The notes under the pieces are model-generated. The model worked only from the letters and a program-made list of their open reading frames with translations, did not search any database and was not told the origin of the DNA. From an uncultured Paraburkholderia sp. (GTDB taxonomy: Bacteria; Pseudomonadota; Gammaproteobacteria; Burkholderiales; Burkholderiaceae), in contig CALFSF010000130.1 in the NCBI GenBank assembly GCA_937917025.1, positions 1 to 15,004 on the forward strand: a DNA stretch of 15,004 bases, written 5' to 3'. Below, piece by piece: positions 4,988 to 14,174 of the stretch. The position numbers were made by a program, and so were the translations under genes. How positions within the stretch are numbered: position 1 is the stretch's first letter; each line of letters opens with the position of its first letter.

Positions 4988-6664
4988 ATGCTTCGCCATC
5001 TCTCGATACGCGACTTCGTGATCGTCGCGGCGCTCGATCTTGAATTCGACAGCGGCTTTACGGTTTTCTCCGGTGAAACGGGTGCGGGCAAGTCGATCCT
5101 GATCGACGCGCTCGCGCTGGCGCTGGGCGCCCGCGCGGACGCAAGCGTCGTGCGCACCGGCGAATCGCGCGCCGACATCACCGCCGGGTTCGCGACGCAC
5201 GCGCAGGTCGAGCGCTGGCTCGACGAACACGCGCTCGGTATCGAAGCCGACTCCGCCGACGACATGCACGGCAGCACGGTCATGCTGCGCCGGGTAATCG
5301 ATTCGAACGGCCGCTCGCGCGCCTTCATCAACGGCACAGCCGCCACGCTCACGCAATTGCGCGAAGTCGGCGAAATGCTCGTCGATATTCACGGGCAGCA
5401 CGCGCACCAGTTGCTGATGCGCGCCGACGCGCAGCGCGAACTGTTCGACACGCATGCCGGGCTGCTCGACACGGCGTCGAGCGTCACGCGCGCATGGCGC
5501 GGCTGGCGCGAAGCGGCGCAGGCGGTCGAAACCGCGCAGACACGCGATCGCGAGCTGCAACTCGAACGCGAACGGCTTGCCTGGCAGCTCGCCGAACTCG
5601 ACAAGCTCGCGCCGCAACCGGGCGAATGGGAAGAGGTCAACGCGGAACATCACCGCCTGTCGCATTCGGCGAGTCTGATCGAAGGCGTGCAGGGCGCGCT
5701 CGGCGCGCTGTCGGAATCCGACGAGGCGATGATCACGCACCTCGGCGCGATCATCTCGAAGGTGCGCGGTCTCGCTCAGATCGATCCCGCGCTCAACGAC
5801 ACGCTCGCCGCGCTCGAGCCCGCCGAAATCCAGTTGCAGGAAGCGGCCTACTCGCTGTCGCATTATGCGCAGCGGCTCGAACTCGATCCCGAGCGGCTCG
5901 CCCAGGTCGAAAAACGCCTCGAGGCGCTGCATTCGATGGCGCGCAAGTTCCGTCTTCAGCCGCAAACGCTGCCCGAGGAACACGAAACCCGTCGCGCGCA
6001 ACTCGCCGCACTCGACGCCGCCGCCGATCTCGACAGCCTGCGCGCCGCCGAATCGAAAGCGAAAGATGCATATCTCGCCGAAGCCAGAGTCCTGTCGAAG
6101 GCGCGCGCGAAAGCGGCCAGGGCGCTCGGCTCAGCGGTGACGACGGGCATGCAGGAACTGTCGATGACGGGCGGCAGCTTCGAAGTGGCGCTCGTGCCGC
6201 TGCCGGAAGGCGGCGCACACGGCGCGGAGCAGATCGAGTTTCGCGTCGCAGGGCATGCGGGCGTGCCGCTGCGACCGCTCGCGAAAGTCGCATCGGGCGG
6301 CGAGCTGGCGCGGATCAGTCTCGCGCTCGCGGTGATCGCGAGCGCGGCGAGCCTCACGCCGACGCTGATCTTCGACGAAGTGGACACGGGGATTGGCGGC
6401 AGCGTCGCGGAAGTCGTCGGACGGCTGCTGCATCAACTCGGGCGCGAGCGCCAGGTGCTGTGCGTCACGCATTTGCCGCAGGTGGCGGCGCGCGGCGACC
6501 ATCACTTTCAGGTGGCGAAGAGCGGCAACGGCAAGGGCGGCACGACCAGCAGCGTCACGCCGCTCGACAGGTCGAGCCGCATCGAGGAAGTCGCGCGGAT
6601 GCTCGGCGGCATCGAGATCACCGCGACCACCCGCAAGCATGCGAGGGAAATGCTGACGGCGTGA
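4988..6664 (+). CDS. recN: DNA repair protein RecN (SMC-like ATPase)
   Basis: RecN is an SMC/Rad50-like ATPase that holds broken DNA ends or sister chromatids together during RecA-dependent double-strand-break repair. The 558-residue length is close to that of E. coli RecN (553). It starts MLRHLSIRDFVIV. Walker A is GETGAGKS (29-36), the central region (about 155-400) is Leu/Glu/Ala/Arg-rich and looks like antiparallel coiled coil, the ABC signature is ASGGELARISLALAV (435-449), and Walker B is LIFDEVD (460-466; catalytic E464) followed by GIGG. The CVTHLPQVAARGDHHF switch region and an EVARMLGG motif follow. The ATG at 4988 was preferred over an upstream in-frame TTG at 4955 because homologues start at MLR. 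It is preceded by a candidate LexA box and converges on glnE. Confidence 0.97.
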   Translation: MLRHLSIRDFVIVAALDLEFDSGFTVFSGETGAGKSILIDALALALGARADASVVRTGESRADITAGFATHAQVERWLDEHALGIEADSADDMHGSTVMLRRVIDSNGRSRAFINGTAATLTQLREVGEMLVDIHGQHAHQLLMRADAQRELFDTHAGLLDTASSVTRAWRGWREAAQAVETAQTRDRELQLERERLAWQLAELDKLAPQPGEWEEVNAEHHRLSHSASLIEGVQGALGALSESDEAMITHLGAIISKVRGLAQIDPALNDTLAALEPAEIQLQEAAYSLSHYAQRLELDPERLAQVEKRLEALHSMARKFRLQPQTLPEEHETRRAQLAALDAAADLDSLRAAESKAKDAYLAEARVLSKARAKAARALGSAVTTGMQELSMTGGSFEVALVPLPEGGAHGAEQIEFRVAGHAGVPLRPLAKVASGGELARISLALAVIASAASLTPTLIFDEVDTGIGGSVAEVVGRLLHQLGRERQVLCVTHLPQVAARGDHHFQVAKSGNGKGGTTSSVTPLDRSSRIEEVARMLGGIEITATTRKHAREMLTA

Positions 6665-6693
6665 GCGGGGTCACCCGGCGCCCACGCCCCCTG

Positions 6694-9486
6694 TCACCCG
6701 AACACCCGCTTCCACAACCCCAGCACCGCGTCGCGCTCGGCCTGCACGCGCTGCGGCTCGACCCGCGCCTTTTCCATGCCGTCGAGCCGCAGCCGGTGTT
6801 GCAGCTTGCGATACGTCCGGTAAGCCGCCCCGACCGTCTCCGCTTCTTCCTCGCTCATGAGGCCGAAGCGCGACACCTCGCGCAGCAGCGCGATATTTCC
6901 CGTGTTGCGGATCAGTTCGGGGTCGCGCGCGGCGTGCAGCAGCACCCAGTATTGAACGGTGAACTCGATATCGACCATCCCGCCGCGATCGTGCTTCAGA
7001 TCGAAGAGCTCGGTGCGGTTCGGGTGCCCGGCCTCGACGCGTGCCCGCATGTCGACAATCTCCGCGGCGAGCGGCACGGCGTCGCGCGGCGTCGTCAGCA
7101 CCTGGGTGCGGATCGCTTCGAAGCGCGCGCCGATCTCCGCGTCGCCGGCGCAGTAGCGTGCGCGTGACAGTGCCTGATGCTCCCACACCCACGCGGTGTT
7201 CGCCGCGTCGCCTTCGCGCAGCTGGTAACGCCGGAACGCGTCGAGATCGGTGACGAGCAGCCCCGATTCGCCGTTCGGCCGCAGACGCAGGTCGACGTCG
7301 AACAGCGTGCCCGCGCCCGTCGCCATCGTGAGCCACGTGATGAGGCGCCGCGTGAACGTGGCATAGACGTCGGCGGCTGCGTCGTCGGGGTCGTCGTACA
7401 GGAAGATCACGTCGAGATCCGACGCGTAGCCGAGTTCCTTGCCGCCGAGCTTGCCGTACGCGATCACCGCGAAGCGCGGCACCTCGCGATGCCGCTTCGC
7501 CACGGTCTTCCAGACGGCTTCGAGCGTCACGTCGAGCACGGCGTCGGCGAGTTCGGAGAGCCGGTCGCTCACGTGCTCGACGCTCAGATGGCCGGCCAGG
7601 TCGATTAGCAGGATGCGGAACACTTCCGCCTGGTGCGCGTGACGCAGCAGGTCCATCTGCTGCTCGACGCCATCGGCCGCGGCGATCCGCGCGCGCAGCG
7701 TCCGCCTGAATTCGGGCCAGTCGAACGGGCTTGCGATGGCTTCGTCGTCGAGCAGTTCGTCGAGCAGCTGGGGATGGCGGATCAGATAGCCCGCCGCCCA
7801 GCGCGAACCGCCCAGCACCGACAGCACGCGGTGCAGCGCCACCGGATATTCCGTCAGCAGCGCGAGATACACGCCGCGCCGGCTCACCGCTTCGAGCAGG
7901 TCGAAGAAGCGCGCGATCGTGTCGCCGCGCCGCCCGGCCGGCTCCAGCGTGCGGGCCGCCTCGAGCGCGCGCTGCGCGACGATGTCGAAGCGCTGCCGGC
8001 TGCGCTCGGCAAGCCCCGAGTAGCGCGACGAACGCCAGACGGCGCGCAGCCGGTCCAGCAGCTCGCCCGGTTCCTCGACACCCAGCTCGACGATGCGGGC
8101 CCGCAGGGCTTCATCGGCGCTTTCGTCATCGAGCGCGCTGCTCCACACCCATGCCGCCGCGCCGTCTTCCTGCGCGCCGCAGCCGTTCTGGCCGCTCACC
8201 TTGTCGGCGAAAATCTCGTCGAATTGCCGCTCGACGCGTTCGCGATGGCCGTGGAGCACCGCCATCAACGCGGCGTAATCGTCGAAACCCATCGTCCTTG
8301 CAAGCTGCGCGCGTTCTTCCGGGTCGACCGGCATCGCGTGGGTCTGCGCGTCGTTGCGGTATTGCAGACGGTGTTCGAGGTCGCGCAGAAACCGGTACGC
8401 CTCCGTCAGCTCGGCACACACGGCCGGCGCGATCAGCCCGTGCGCCGCCGCGTGCTGCAGCACCTTCAGCGTGGGCCGCACGCGAAAGCCCGCATCCTGC
8501 CCGCCGCGAATCAGCTGGAACACCTGCGCGCTGAACTCGATCTCGCGGATGCCGCCACGGCCGAGCTTGATGTCGTCGGCCTTGTCGGGACGCATCGACG
8601 CACGGCGCTGCGCCTCCTGGCGGATCTGCAGATGCAGCGAGCGGATCGCCGCGATCACGCCAAAGTCCAGATACCGGCGGTAGATGAACGGCGTGACGAT
8701 CGCATCGAGCTGCTTCGACAGACGCTGTGCCGCGTCGCTCCCGCCTTCCGAGACGAGCCGGCCCTTGATCCACGCGTAGCGCTCCCACTCGCGGCCCTGC
8801 ACGTAGAAATACTCTTCGAGCATGCCAACGCTGCACACGAGCGGGCCCGAGTCGCCGTTCGGCCGCAGCCGCATGTCGACGCGAAACACGTAGCCGTCGG
8901 CGGTGACTTCGGCGAGCGCGGCGATCAGCCGTTTGCCGAGACGCGTGAAGAAATCCTGCGTCGCGATGCCCGAGCGCTGGCTGCCGGCCGTCTCGCCGTC
9001 CTCTTCGTACAGAAAGATCAGGTCGATATCCGACGACACGTTCAGCTCGCGCCCACCCAGCTTGCCCATGCCGACCACGCCAAGCGTGAGCCGCTCGCCG
9101 TTCGGGCCGCGCGGCTCGCCATAGAGCGCCTCGAGATCGGCGGACAGCACGGCGAGCGCGCGCTGGATCGTCGCCTCGGCGAGATCGGTCATCGTGCCGG
9201 TGACCTCGGCGACGTCCGCGCGGCCCGCCAGGTCGCGCTCCATGACGGCGCAGAACACCTCGGTGCGCAACTGGCGCAGCGCCTTTTTCAGCACATCTTC
9301 GGTAAGCGGCGCAGCGGGCGCGAGGCCGTCCGCGCCGGTCAGTTCGTCGAGCCGCGCGTCGATCTGCGCGCGCGTGACGGGCGCGGCTGCCAGCGCCGTC
9401 ACGCGGGCCGCGAGTTCGGGTCGGGTCGCCACGGCGCGGGCCGCATAGTGCGACCAGGCGGAACTCATCAAGGTGGAATCAGTCAT
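6694..9486 (-). CDS. glnE: Bifunctional glutamine synthetase adenylyltransferase / adenylyl-removing enzyme
   Basis: GlnE adds AMP to glutamine synthetase to switch it off and removes it to switch it on, in response to PII and glutamine. The 930-residue length matches the family (E. coli 946). Two nucleotidyltransferase modules are visible. The N-terminal, AMP-removing module has GMGKLGGRELN (139-149), SSDIDL (151-156; D153, D155) and FRVDMRLRP (201-209). The C-terminal, adenylylating module has AYGKLGGKEL (676-685), SDLDV (689-693; D690, D692) and a second VDLRLRPNG. Both metal-binding D-x-D pairs are intact, so both activities are expected. The ATG at 9484-9486 is taken as the start; Met7 is an alternative, and neither has a clear ribosome-binding site. 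It converges with recN, 29 bp between stops, and diverges from yhdP. Confidence 0.97.
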   Translation of the reverse strand: MTDSTLMSSAWSHYAARAVATRPELAARVTALAAAPVTRAQIDARLDELTGADGLAPAAPLTEDVLKKALRQLRTEVFCAVMERDLAGRADVAEVTGTMTDLAEATIQRALAVLSADLEALYGEPRGPNGERLTLGVVGMGKLGGRELNVSSDIDLIFLYEEDGETAGSQRSGIATQDFFTRLGKRLIAALAEVTADGYVFRVDMRLRPNGDSGPLVCSVGMLEEYFYVQGREWERYAWIKGRLVSEGGSDAAQRLSKQLDAIVTPFIYRRYLDFGVIAAIRSLHLQIRQEAQRRASMRPDKADDIKLGRGGIREIEFSAQVFQLIRGGQDAGFRVRPTLKVLQHAAAHGLIAPAVCAELTEAYRFLRDLEHRLQYRNDAQTHAMPVDPEERAQLARTMGFDDYAALMAVLHGHRERVERQFDEIFADKVSGQNGCGAQEDGAAAWVWSSALDDESADEALRARIVELGVEEPGELLDRLRAVWRSSRYSGLAERSRQRFDIVAQRALEAARTLEPAGRRGDTIARFFDLLEAVSRRGVYLALLTEYPVALHRVLSVLGGSRWAAGYLIRHPQLLDELLDDEAIASPFDWPEFRRTLRARIAAADGVEQQMDLLRHAHQAEVFRILLIDLAGHLSVEHVSDRLSELADAVLDVTLEAVWKTVAKRHREVPRFAVIAYGKLGGKELGYASDLDVIFLYDDPDDAAADVYATFTRRLITWLTMATGAGTLFDVDLRLRPNGESGLLVTDLDAFRRYQLREGDAANTAWVWEHQALSRARYCAGDAEIGARFEAIRTQVLTTPRDAVPLAAEIVDMRARVEAGHPNRTELFDLKHDRGGMVDIEFTVQYWVLLHAARDPELIRNTGNIALLREVSRFGLMSEEEAETVGAAYRTYRKLQHRLRLDGMEKARVEPQRVQAERDAVLGLWKRVFG

Positions 9487-9722
9487 CTAAGGTCTGGCTC
9501 GCTCGTTGCTTCATCGATTACGACGCAGGGGGTACGCAGCAGCCTCGCGGGACAGGTCCTGCGAAGTCGCCAGCCGGGCGCTCCGGATGACGTCAGCGTG
9601 TTGCCGTTTCGCGTCGCGAGGCTTGCTGGCCGGACGTTTCACCGGGCGCCCGTGGCCGTTGGCCTGTGTGTTACATTTCGTCGTCAGACCGCAAAACTAC
9701 CATACGTCCACCCCGCCGCCGC
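9487..9722. other. Divergent glnE-yhdP intergenic region
   Basis: This 236-bp gap must hold the promoters for both glnE and yhdP. I see a 10-bp perfect palindrome, CGGGCGCCCG (9643-9652), but no hexamer pairs good enough to call as promoters, and no strong Shine-Dalgarno before either start. Confidence 0.4.
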
Positions 9723-12700
9723 ATGTCCGAGCGAAACGAATCCGCCGACCCGCACGAAGCCGGACGCGCCAGGCCCAGCAGCGGGAGCGACCATGTCGTG
9801 TTGCGCCATACGCTGCGCGTCGTTCTTGCGATCGCGCTGGTGCTGTACTTCATTGCGGTGGGCCTCTTTCTGGGGTTGCGTTACGCGGTCCTGCCGCACG
9901 TCGATGCGTTCCGCCCGCACATCGAAGCCGCCGTTTCGTCGAAGCTGCACGCGCAACTGGATATCGGCCGGCTGGCGCCGCACTGGACCGGTTTCCAGCC
10001 CGGCATCGACATCACCAACCTGACGATCCGCGACCGCGACGGCCACCCGGCGCTCACCATTCCGCACGCCACCGCGACACTGTCGTGGCGCTCGCTCGTG
10101 CAGTTCGCGCCGGTGATGTCGAGCCTGATCGTCGACCAGCCCGACGTGCTGATCTCGCGCGGCACCGACGGCATGATTTCGGTGGCGGGCGTGCCGCTGC
10201 CCAGCCGCCATACCGGCAACGACACGTTCACCACCTGGCTGCTTCGCCAGCAGGCGATCGTGCTGCGCGGCGGCACGCTGCGCTGGCGCGACGCGCTGCA
10301 CGACGCGCCCGAAATCAGGCTGCACGACATCCGCCTCGCGATCCTCAACGACGGTTTCGAGCATCGTTTCGCGCTGCAGGCGCCCGCCGAGGGCACCGTG
10401 CTGCACGGCCCGCTCGACTTTCGCGCGCACTTTCGCCACGCGCCGCTCTCGGCGGCCGGCAAACCGGTCAACTGGAAGGGTGAGGCGTATCTGTCGACGG
10501 GCCCGGTCGATCTGCCCGCGCTCGCGCGCTATATGGATTTCCCGGTCGAGACCTACGCCGGCCGTATCGACAACGCCATCTGGATCGACTTCGCCGAAGG
10601 CCGGATGACGTCCGCGGGCGGCCATCTGGCCGGCACCGACGTGTCGATGCGCGTGCATCCGACGCAGCCGAAACTCGACGTGCCAGTCGCCGATTTCACG
10701 TGGCACGTGGATCTGGCGAGCCGCGACTTCACGCTGCAACTGCGCGATCTGCACGCCGAACTCGGCCAGCCGCCGCTCGATGACGGCACGCCGGTCACGC
10801 GCTCGCTCACGCTCGCGACGCTGAACGCACGTTACCGGATGCCGAGCGTCCAGCACGGCCAGCTGATCAGCATCAACGGCGATCGCGTCGACCTCGGCAT
10901 CCTCGCGGAATTCAGCCGGGCGCTGCCGTTGCCGCGCCGGCTGTTGAACAACCTCGTGCGCTTCAATCCACGCGGGCTCGTCGCGAATTACGTGATCGAA
11001 GTCGAGCGCGAAAAGCCCGACGCCGGCGAAGCCGCCGCCGAACAGCGTTCGGCGGGTGCCGAGCCGATCGTGCGCTACCGCTTCAAGGGCGATCTGCAGG
11101 GCATCAGCGTGGCCGCGCAGGAACCGCCGCCCGGCCTCACGAAACTGAACCACCCGCGCGCGGGCATTCCGGGCGTCGAGAACCTGTGGGGCAGCGTCGA
11201 CGCCGACGAGAACCACGGCTCGATCACGCTCGACACCGCGAAGGTCGCCGTCACGCTGCCTGGCGTATTCGACGATCCGCGCCTGACGTTCGACCGGATG
11301 ACCGGCCACGGCCAGTGGGAGATCAAGCCCGCCGCGCCGGGCGAGCAGCACAAGGCGTTCACGTTCAGCATGTCCGATTTCGCGGTCGCGAACGCGGACG
11401 CCGCCGCGAAACTCACCGCGCACTACACGAACCCTGGCCACGGGCGCGGCTCGCTCGATCTGAGCGCCGTGTTCGATCGCGCCGCCGTGTCGCGCATTCC
11501 CCGCTATCTGCCCACGAGCATCAGCGAGAAGCTGCGCCTGTATCTCGGGCATGGTCTGGAGGCCGGCACGTCGCACGGCGCGACGATCGACGTCCACGGC
11601 AATCTCGACAAATTCCCCTACTCGCGCGATCCGACCGCGGGCGTCTTTCGCATCGTCGCGCCGTTTCGCGGCGGCCGCTTCGACCCGTCGCCGTTTCCGG
11701 CTCGCACGCTGAAGGACGGCACGCCGAGCGTCTGGCCCGCGCTCGACGGCATCGACGGCAAGTTCGAACTGAAGGAAAACCTGCTGCGCTTCGACGTCGA
11801 GCGCGCGCATTACCGGCGCGTCGCGCTCGGCAAGGTTTCGGGGAAGATCGACGATCTCGGCAACAAGGCGTCGAGCTTCGTCATCGCGGGCGACGCGCGC
11901 GGCCCGCTCGCCGACATGCTCGACTACGTGAACCGCAGCGCGCTCGGCGGCATCTCGAAGCACGCCGGCGAAAAGCTGCACGCCGAAGGTCCCGCGACGC
12001 TCGCGCTCAAGCTGACGCTGCCGCGCACGCCGAAGCCGCACGTTGCGATCGAAGGCGCGCTCGGGTTCCAGAACAACGAACTCGCGGTGGAGAAAGCGCC
12101 GCCGCTCTCGCAAATCCACGGCAAGCTGCATTTCACGGAGCACACGGCACGGACCGACCGGCTGTCCGCGCGCTTTCTCGGCGGCGAGCTCCGAGCGAGC
12201 GGCGGATACCGGCAGGACGGCACCTACGCGTTCGACGTCGGCGGCCACATCAGCGTCGACGCCGCGCGCGGGCTGAACCTGCGCGGCCCCGTCACGCAGG
12301 TGCTCGCGCACATGAGCGGCAGCGCGCCGTACCAGCTCAGCATTCATGGCGCGAAGGGCCGCCTGCCGGACGTCACCGCGAATTCCGATCTGACCGGCCT
12401 CGCGCTGGACCTCCCCGCGCCGTTCAACAAGCCGGTGGGCGAGCCGATGCCGCTGCATTTCACGTTCCGGCCGCCCGCGGCCAGTTCGACGGTGGGCGCC
12501 CCCGGTGCGCCCGGGTCGTCGAGGAAGGCGGACGCCTCTGCTTCGGTTGCGGGATCGACGGGAACCACGGGACCCCCGGGAGCATCCGGTGCCACCACAA
12601 CAACCGCCCCCGGCGACGCCGCCCTGCAACGCGCCGACCTCACCTTCGGCCCGATCGCCGCGACCTACCTGCTGCGCGACGACCCGAAAGCGCCGCTGAC

Positions 12701-14027
12701 GGTCGTACGCGGCGCGATCGGCGTCAACAGGCCGGCCGACCTGCCGACCGAAGGCGTGACCGCCGCGGTCGACGTCGAGCATTTCAACGCCGACGCGTGG
12801 CGCGCGCTCGTCGCGCAGATGCGCAGCGGCAGCAAGGACGCGGTGCAGCCCGGCGTGCCGAATGCGACGGCGCAGCAGTTCCTGCCGACCCGCTTCGCGG
12901 TCCACGTCGGCACGCTCACGCTCCTCAAGCGCCACTGGGACAACCTCGTTGTCGGCGCCTCGCGCGAGGCCGGCAAGTGGCAGGCAAACGTCGGATCGAA
13001 CCAGGTGTCGGGCTACGTGTCGTGGCTGCCGGGCGCGACGAAGGGCTCGCCCGGCACGTTGCAGGCGCGCTTCGCGAAGCTCGTGATTCCGTCGGCGAGC
13101 GAAAAGGATCTGTTCAGCCGCGCGATGTCGGTGCCGGCGCAGAACATGCCGTCGGTCGACCTGGTCGTGAACGAACTGATCGTGCGCGAGCGCAACCTCG
13201 GCCGGCTGGAAGTCGACGCGCACAATTTCGACGAGGACGGCGTGCCCGTCTGGCAACTGGACAAGCTCGACGTCAGCAACCCGGCCGCGACCCTGAGCGC
13301 GACCGCGAAGTGGCGTACCGACGAGACGATTGCCGGCGGCACCGGGGAAGCCGCGCCACGCCGCACGGCGGTCGATTTCAAGCTCGACATCAAGGACGCG
13401 GGCGCGCTGCTCGAACGCGCCGGCGTCGCGCACGCGGTCAAGTACGGCACCGGCACGTTGACGGGCCAGCTCGCGTGGATCGGCGGCCCGACCGCCATCG
13501 ATTACCCGACGCTCGACGGCACGCTCGCCCTCGACCTGCGCCACGGGCAGATCCTGAAGGTCGATCCGGGCGTCGCCAAACTGCTCGGCGTGGTGAGCCT
13601 GCAAAGCCTCGCGCGCTTCGCCACGCTCAATTTCCGCGACGTGATCGGCGAAGGCCTGCCGTTCGAGCGCGTGACGGGCGCCGCGAAGATCGACGACGGC
13701 GTCGGCCGCACGGACAACTTCGAGATGGTCACCGCACCGGCGCGCGCCAGCATGAAGGGCACCATCGACCTCGCCCACGAAACGCAGGACCTGCGCGTGC
13801 ACATCACGCCGACGATCAGCGCGGGCGCCGGCGTGATCGCCGCGGCGATCGTCAACCCGCTGTTCGGTCTTGGCGCGCTGATCGCGGATTTCGCGCTGTC
13901 GCAGTCGATCAGCCACGCGTTCGCGATGGACTACGCGATCACCGGCCCGTGGTCCAAACCGCATGTCGAGCGGGTCCATGACGATCGCGGTAAGATGACC
14001 GAGCCGGTTCCGACCGCCGTCCACTGA
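9723..14027 (+). CDS. yhdP: YhdP family AsmA-like envelope protein (TIGR02099)
   Basis: YhdP-type proteins are inner-membrane-anchored, long beta-groove proteins of the AsmA/TamB class. In E. coli, YhdP with TamB and YdbH carries phospholipid towards the outer membrane. The 1434-residue product (E. coli about 1266) has a short cytoplasmic tail, one transmembrane helix at about 31-52 (LRVVLAIALVLYFIAVGLF), then a periplasmic region with the usual opening (HTGF-like PHWTGFQPGIDITNLTIRD) and a C-terminal AsmA-like end with FALSQS and YAITGPWSKPHV. Residues about 919-967 are a Gly/Pro/Ala/Ser/Thr-rich linker with collagen-like triplets, absent from the family core. ATG 9723 was chosen as the first ATG ahead of a plausible cytoplasmic tail; the frame opens at a GTG at 9666. 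It diverges from glnE and probably leads into the nitrilase gene. Confidence 0.93.
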   Translation: MSERNESADPHEAGRARPSSGSDHVVLRHTLRVVLAIALVLYFIAVGLFLGLRYAVLPHVDAFRPHIEAAVSSKLHAQLDIGRLAPHWTGFQPGIDITNLTIRDRDGHPALTIPHATATLSWRSLVQFAPVMSSLIVDQPDVLISRGTDGMISVAGVPLPSRHTGNDTFTTWLLRQQAIVLRGGTLRWRDALHDAPEIRLHDIRLAILNDGFEHRFALQAPAEGTVLHGPLDFRAHFRHAPLSAAGKPVNWKGEAYLSTGPVDLPALARYMDFPVETYAGRIDNAIWIDFAEGRMTSAGGHLAGTDVSMRVHPTQPKLDVPVADFTWHVDLASRDFTLQLRDLHAELGQPPLDDGTPVTRSLTLATLNARYRMPSVQHGQLISINGDRVDLGILAEFSRALPLPRRLLNNLVRFNPRGLVANYVIEVEREKPDAGEAAAEQRSAGAEPIVRYRFKGDLQGISVAAQEPPPGLTKLNHPRAGIPGVENLWGSVDADENHGSITLDTAKVAVTLPGVFDDPRLTFDRMTGHGQWEIKPAAPGEQHKAFTFSMSDFAVANADAAAKLTAHYTNPGHGRGSLDLSAVFDRAAVSRIPRYLPTSISEKLRLYLGHGLEAGTSHGATIDVHGNLDKFPYSRDPTAGVFRIVAPFRGGRFDPSPFPARTLKDGTPSVWPALDGIDGKFELKENLLRFDVERAHYRRVALGKVSGKIDDLGNKASSFVIAGDARGPLADMLDYVNRSALGGISKHAGEKLHAEGPATLALKLTLPRTPKPHVAIEGALGFQNNELAVEKAPPLSQIHGKLHFTEHTARTDRLSARFLGGELRASGGYRQDGTYAFDVGGHISVDAARGLNLRGPVTQVLAHMSGSAPYQLSIHGAKGRLPDVTANSDLTGLALDLPAPFNKPVGEPMPLHFTFRPPAASSTVGAPGAPGSSRKADASASVAGSTGTTGPPGASGATTTTAPGDAALQRADLTFGPIAATYLLRDDPKAPLTVVRGAIGVNRPADLPTEGVTAAVDVEHFNADAWRALVAQMRSGSKDAVQPGVPNATAQQFLPTRFAVHVGTLTLLKRHWDNLVVGASREAGKWQANVGSNQVSGYVSWLPGATKGSPGTLQARFAKLVIPSASEKDLFSRAMSVPAQNMPSVDLVVNELIVRERNLGRLEVDAHNFDEDGVPVWQLDKLDVSNPAATLSATAKWRTDETIAGGTGEAAPRRTAVDFKLDIKDAGALLERAGVAHAVKYGTGTLTGQLAWIGGPTAIDYPTLDGTLALDLRHGQILKVDPGVAKLLGVVSLQSLARFATLNFRDVIGEGLPFERVTGAAKIDDGVGRTDNFEMVTAPARASMKGTIDLAHETQDLRVHITPTISAGAGVIAAAIVNPLFGLGALIADFALSQSISHAFAMDYAITGPWSKPHVERVHDDRGKMTEPVPTAVH

Positions 14028-14043
14028 ACGCCGATCCGGCCCC

Positions 14044-14062
14044 CGGCGCTGCCGCTGCGCCG
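14044..14062. repeat. Short hairpin after yhdP
   Basis: CGGCGC-TGCCGCT-GCGCCG gives a perfect 6-bp stem with a 7-nt loop, 16 bp after the yhdP stop. No T-run follows, so it is at best a weak pause or end-protection structure before the next gene. Confidence 0.35.
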
Positions 14063-14174
14063 TGAGAGACCAGGGTCGGCGGCAATGTCATGAATTGTCC
14101 CGGCGCGTGTCCCGCCCGCGAAGTATGCGAAACCGGAACGCGCGCCGCCCAGCCGGGAGCCTTTCGAAACGCCC

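Noticed and set aside
7633..10023. A 796-codon plus-strand frame opposite glnE
   Set aside because: Antisense shadow of glnE, with Arg/His/Ala/Gln-rich composition and no motifs; glnE has both intact catalytic modules on the minus strand.
11186..13981. A 931-codon plus-strand frame overlapping yhdP
   Set aside because: Low-complexity Arg-rich translation typical of an out-of-frame reading of high-GC coding DNA; yhdP occupies the region convincingly.
9684..14024. A 1446-codon uninterrupted open frame on the strand opposite yhdP
   Set aside because: It mirrors yhdP almost exactly, is extremely Arg/Ala/Val-rich with no domain I recognise, and is explained by G/C-rich third codon positions that suppress antisense stops. 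The sense frame carries the family motifs.
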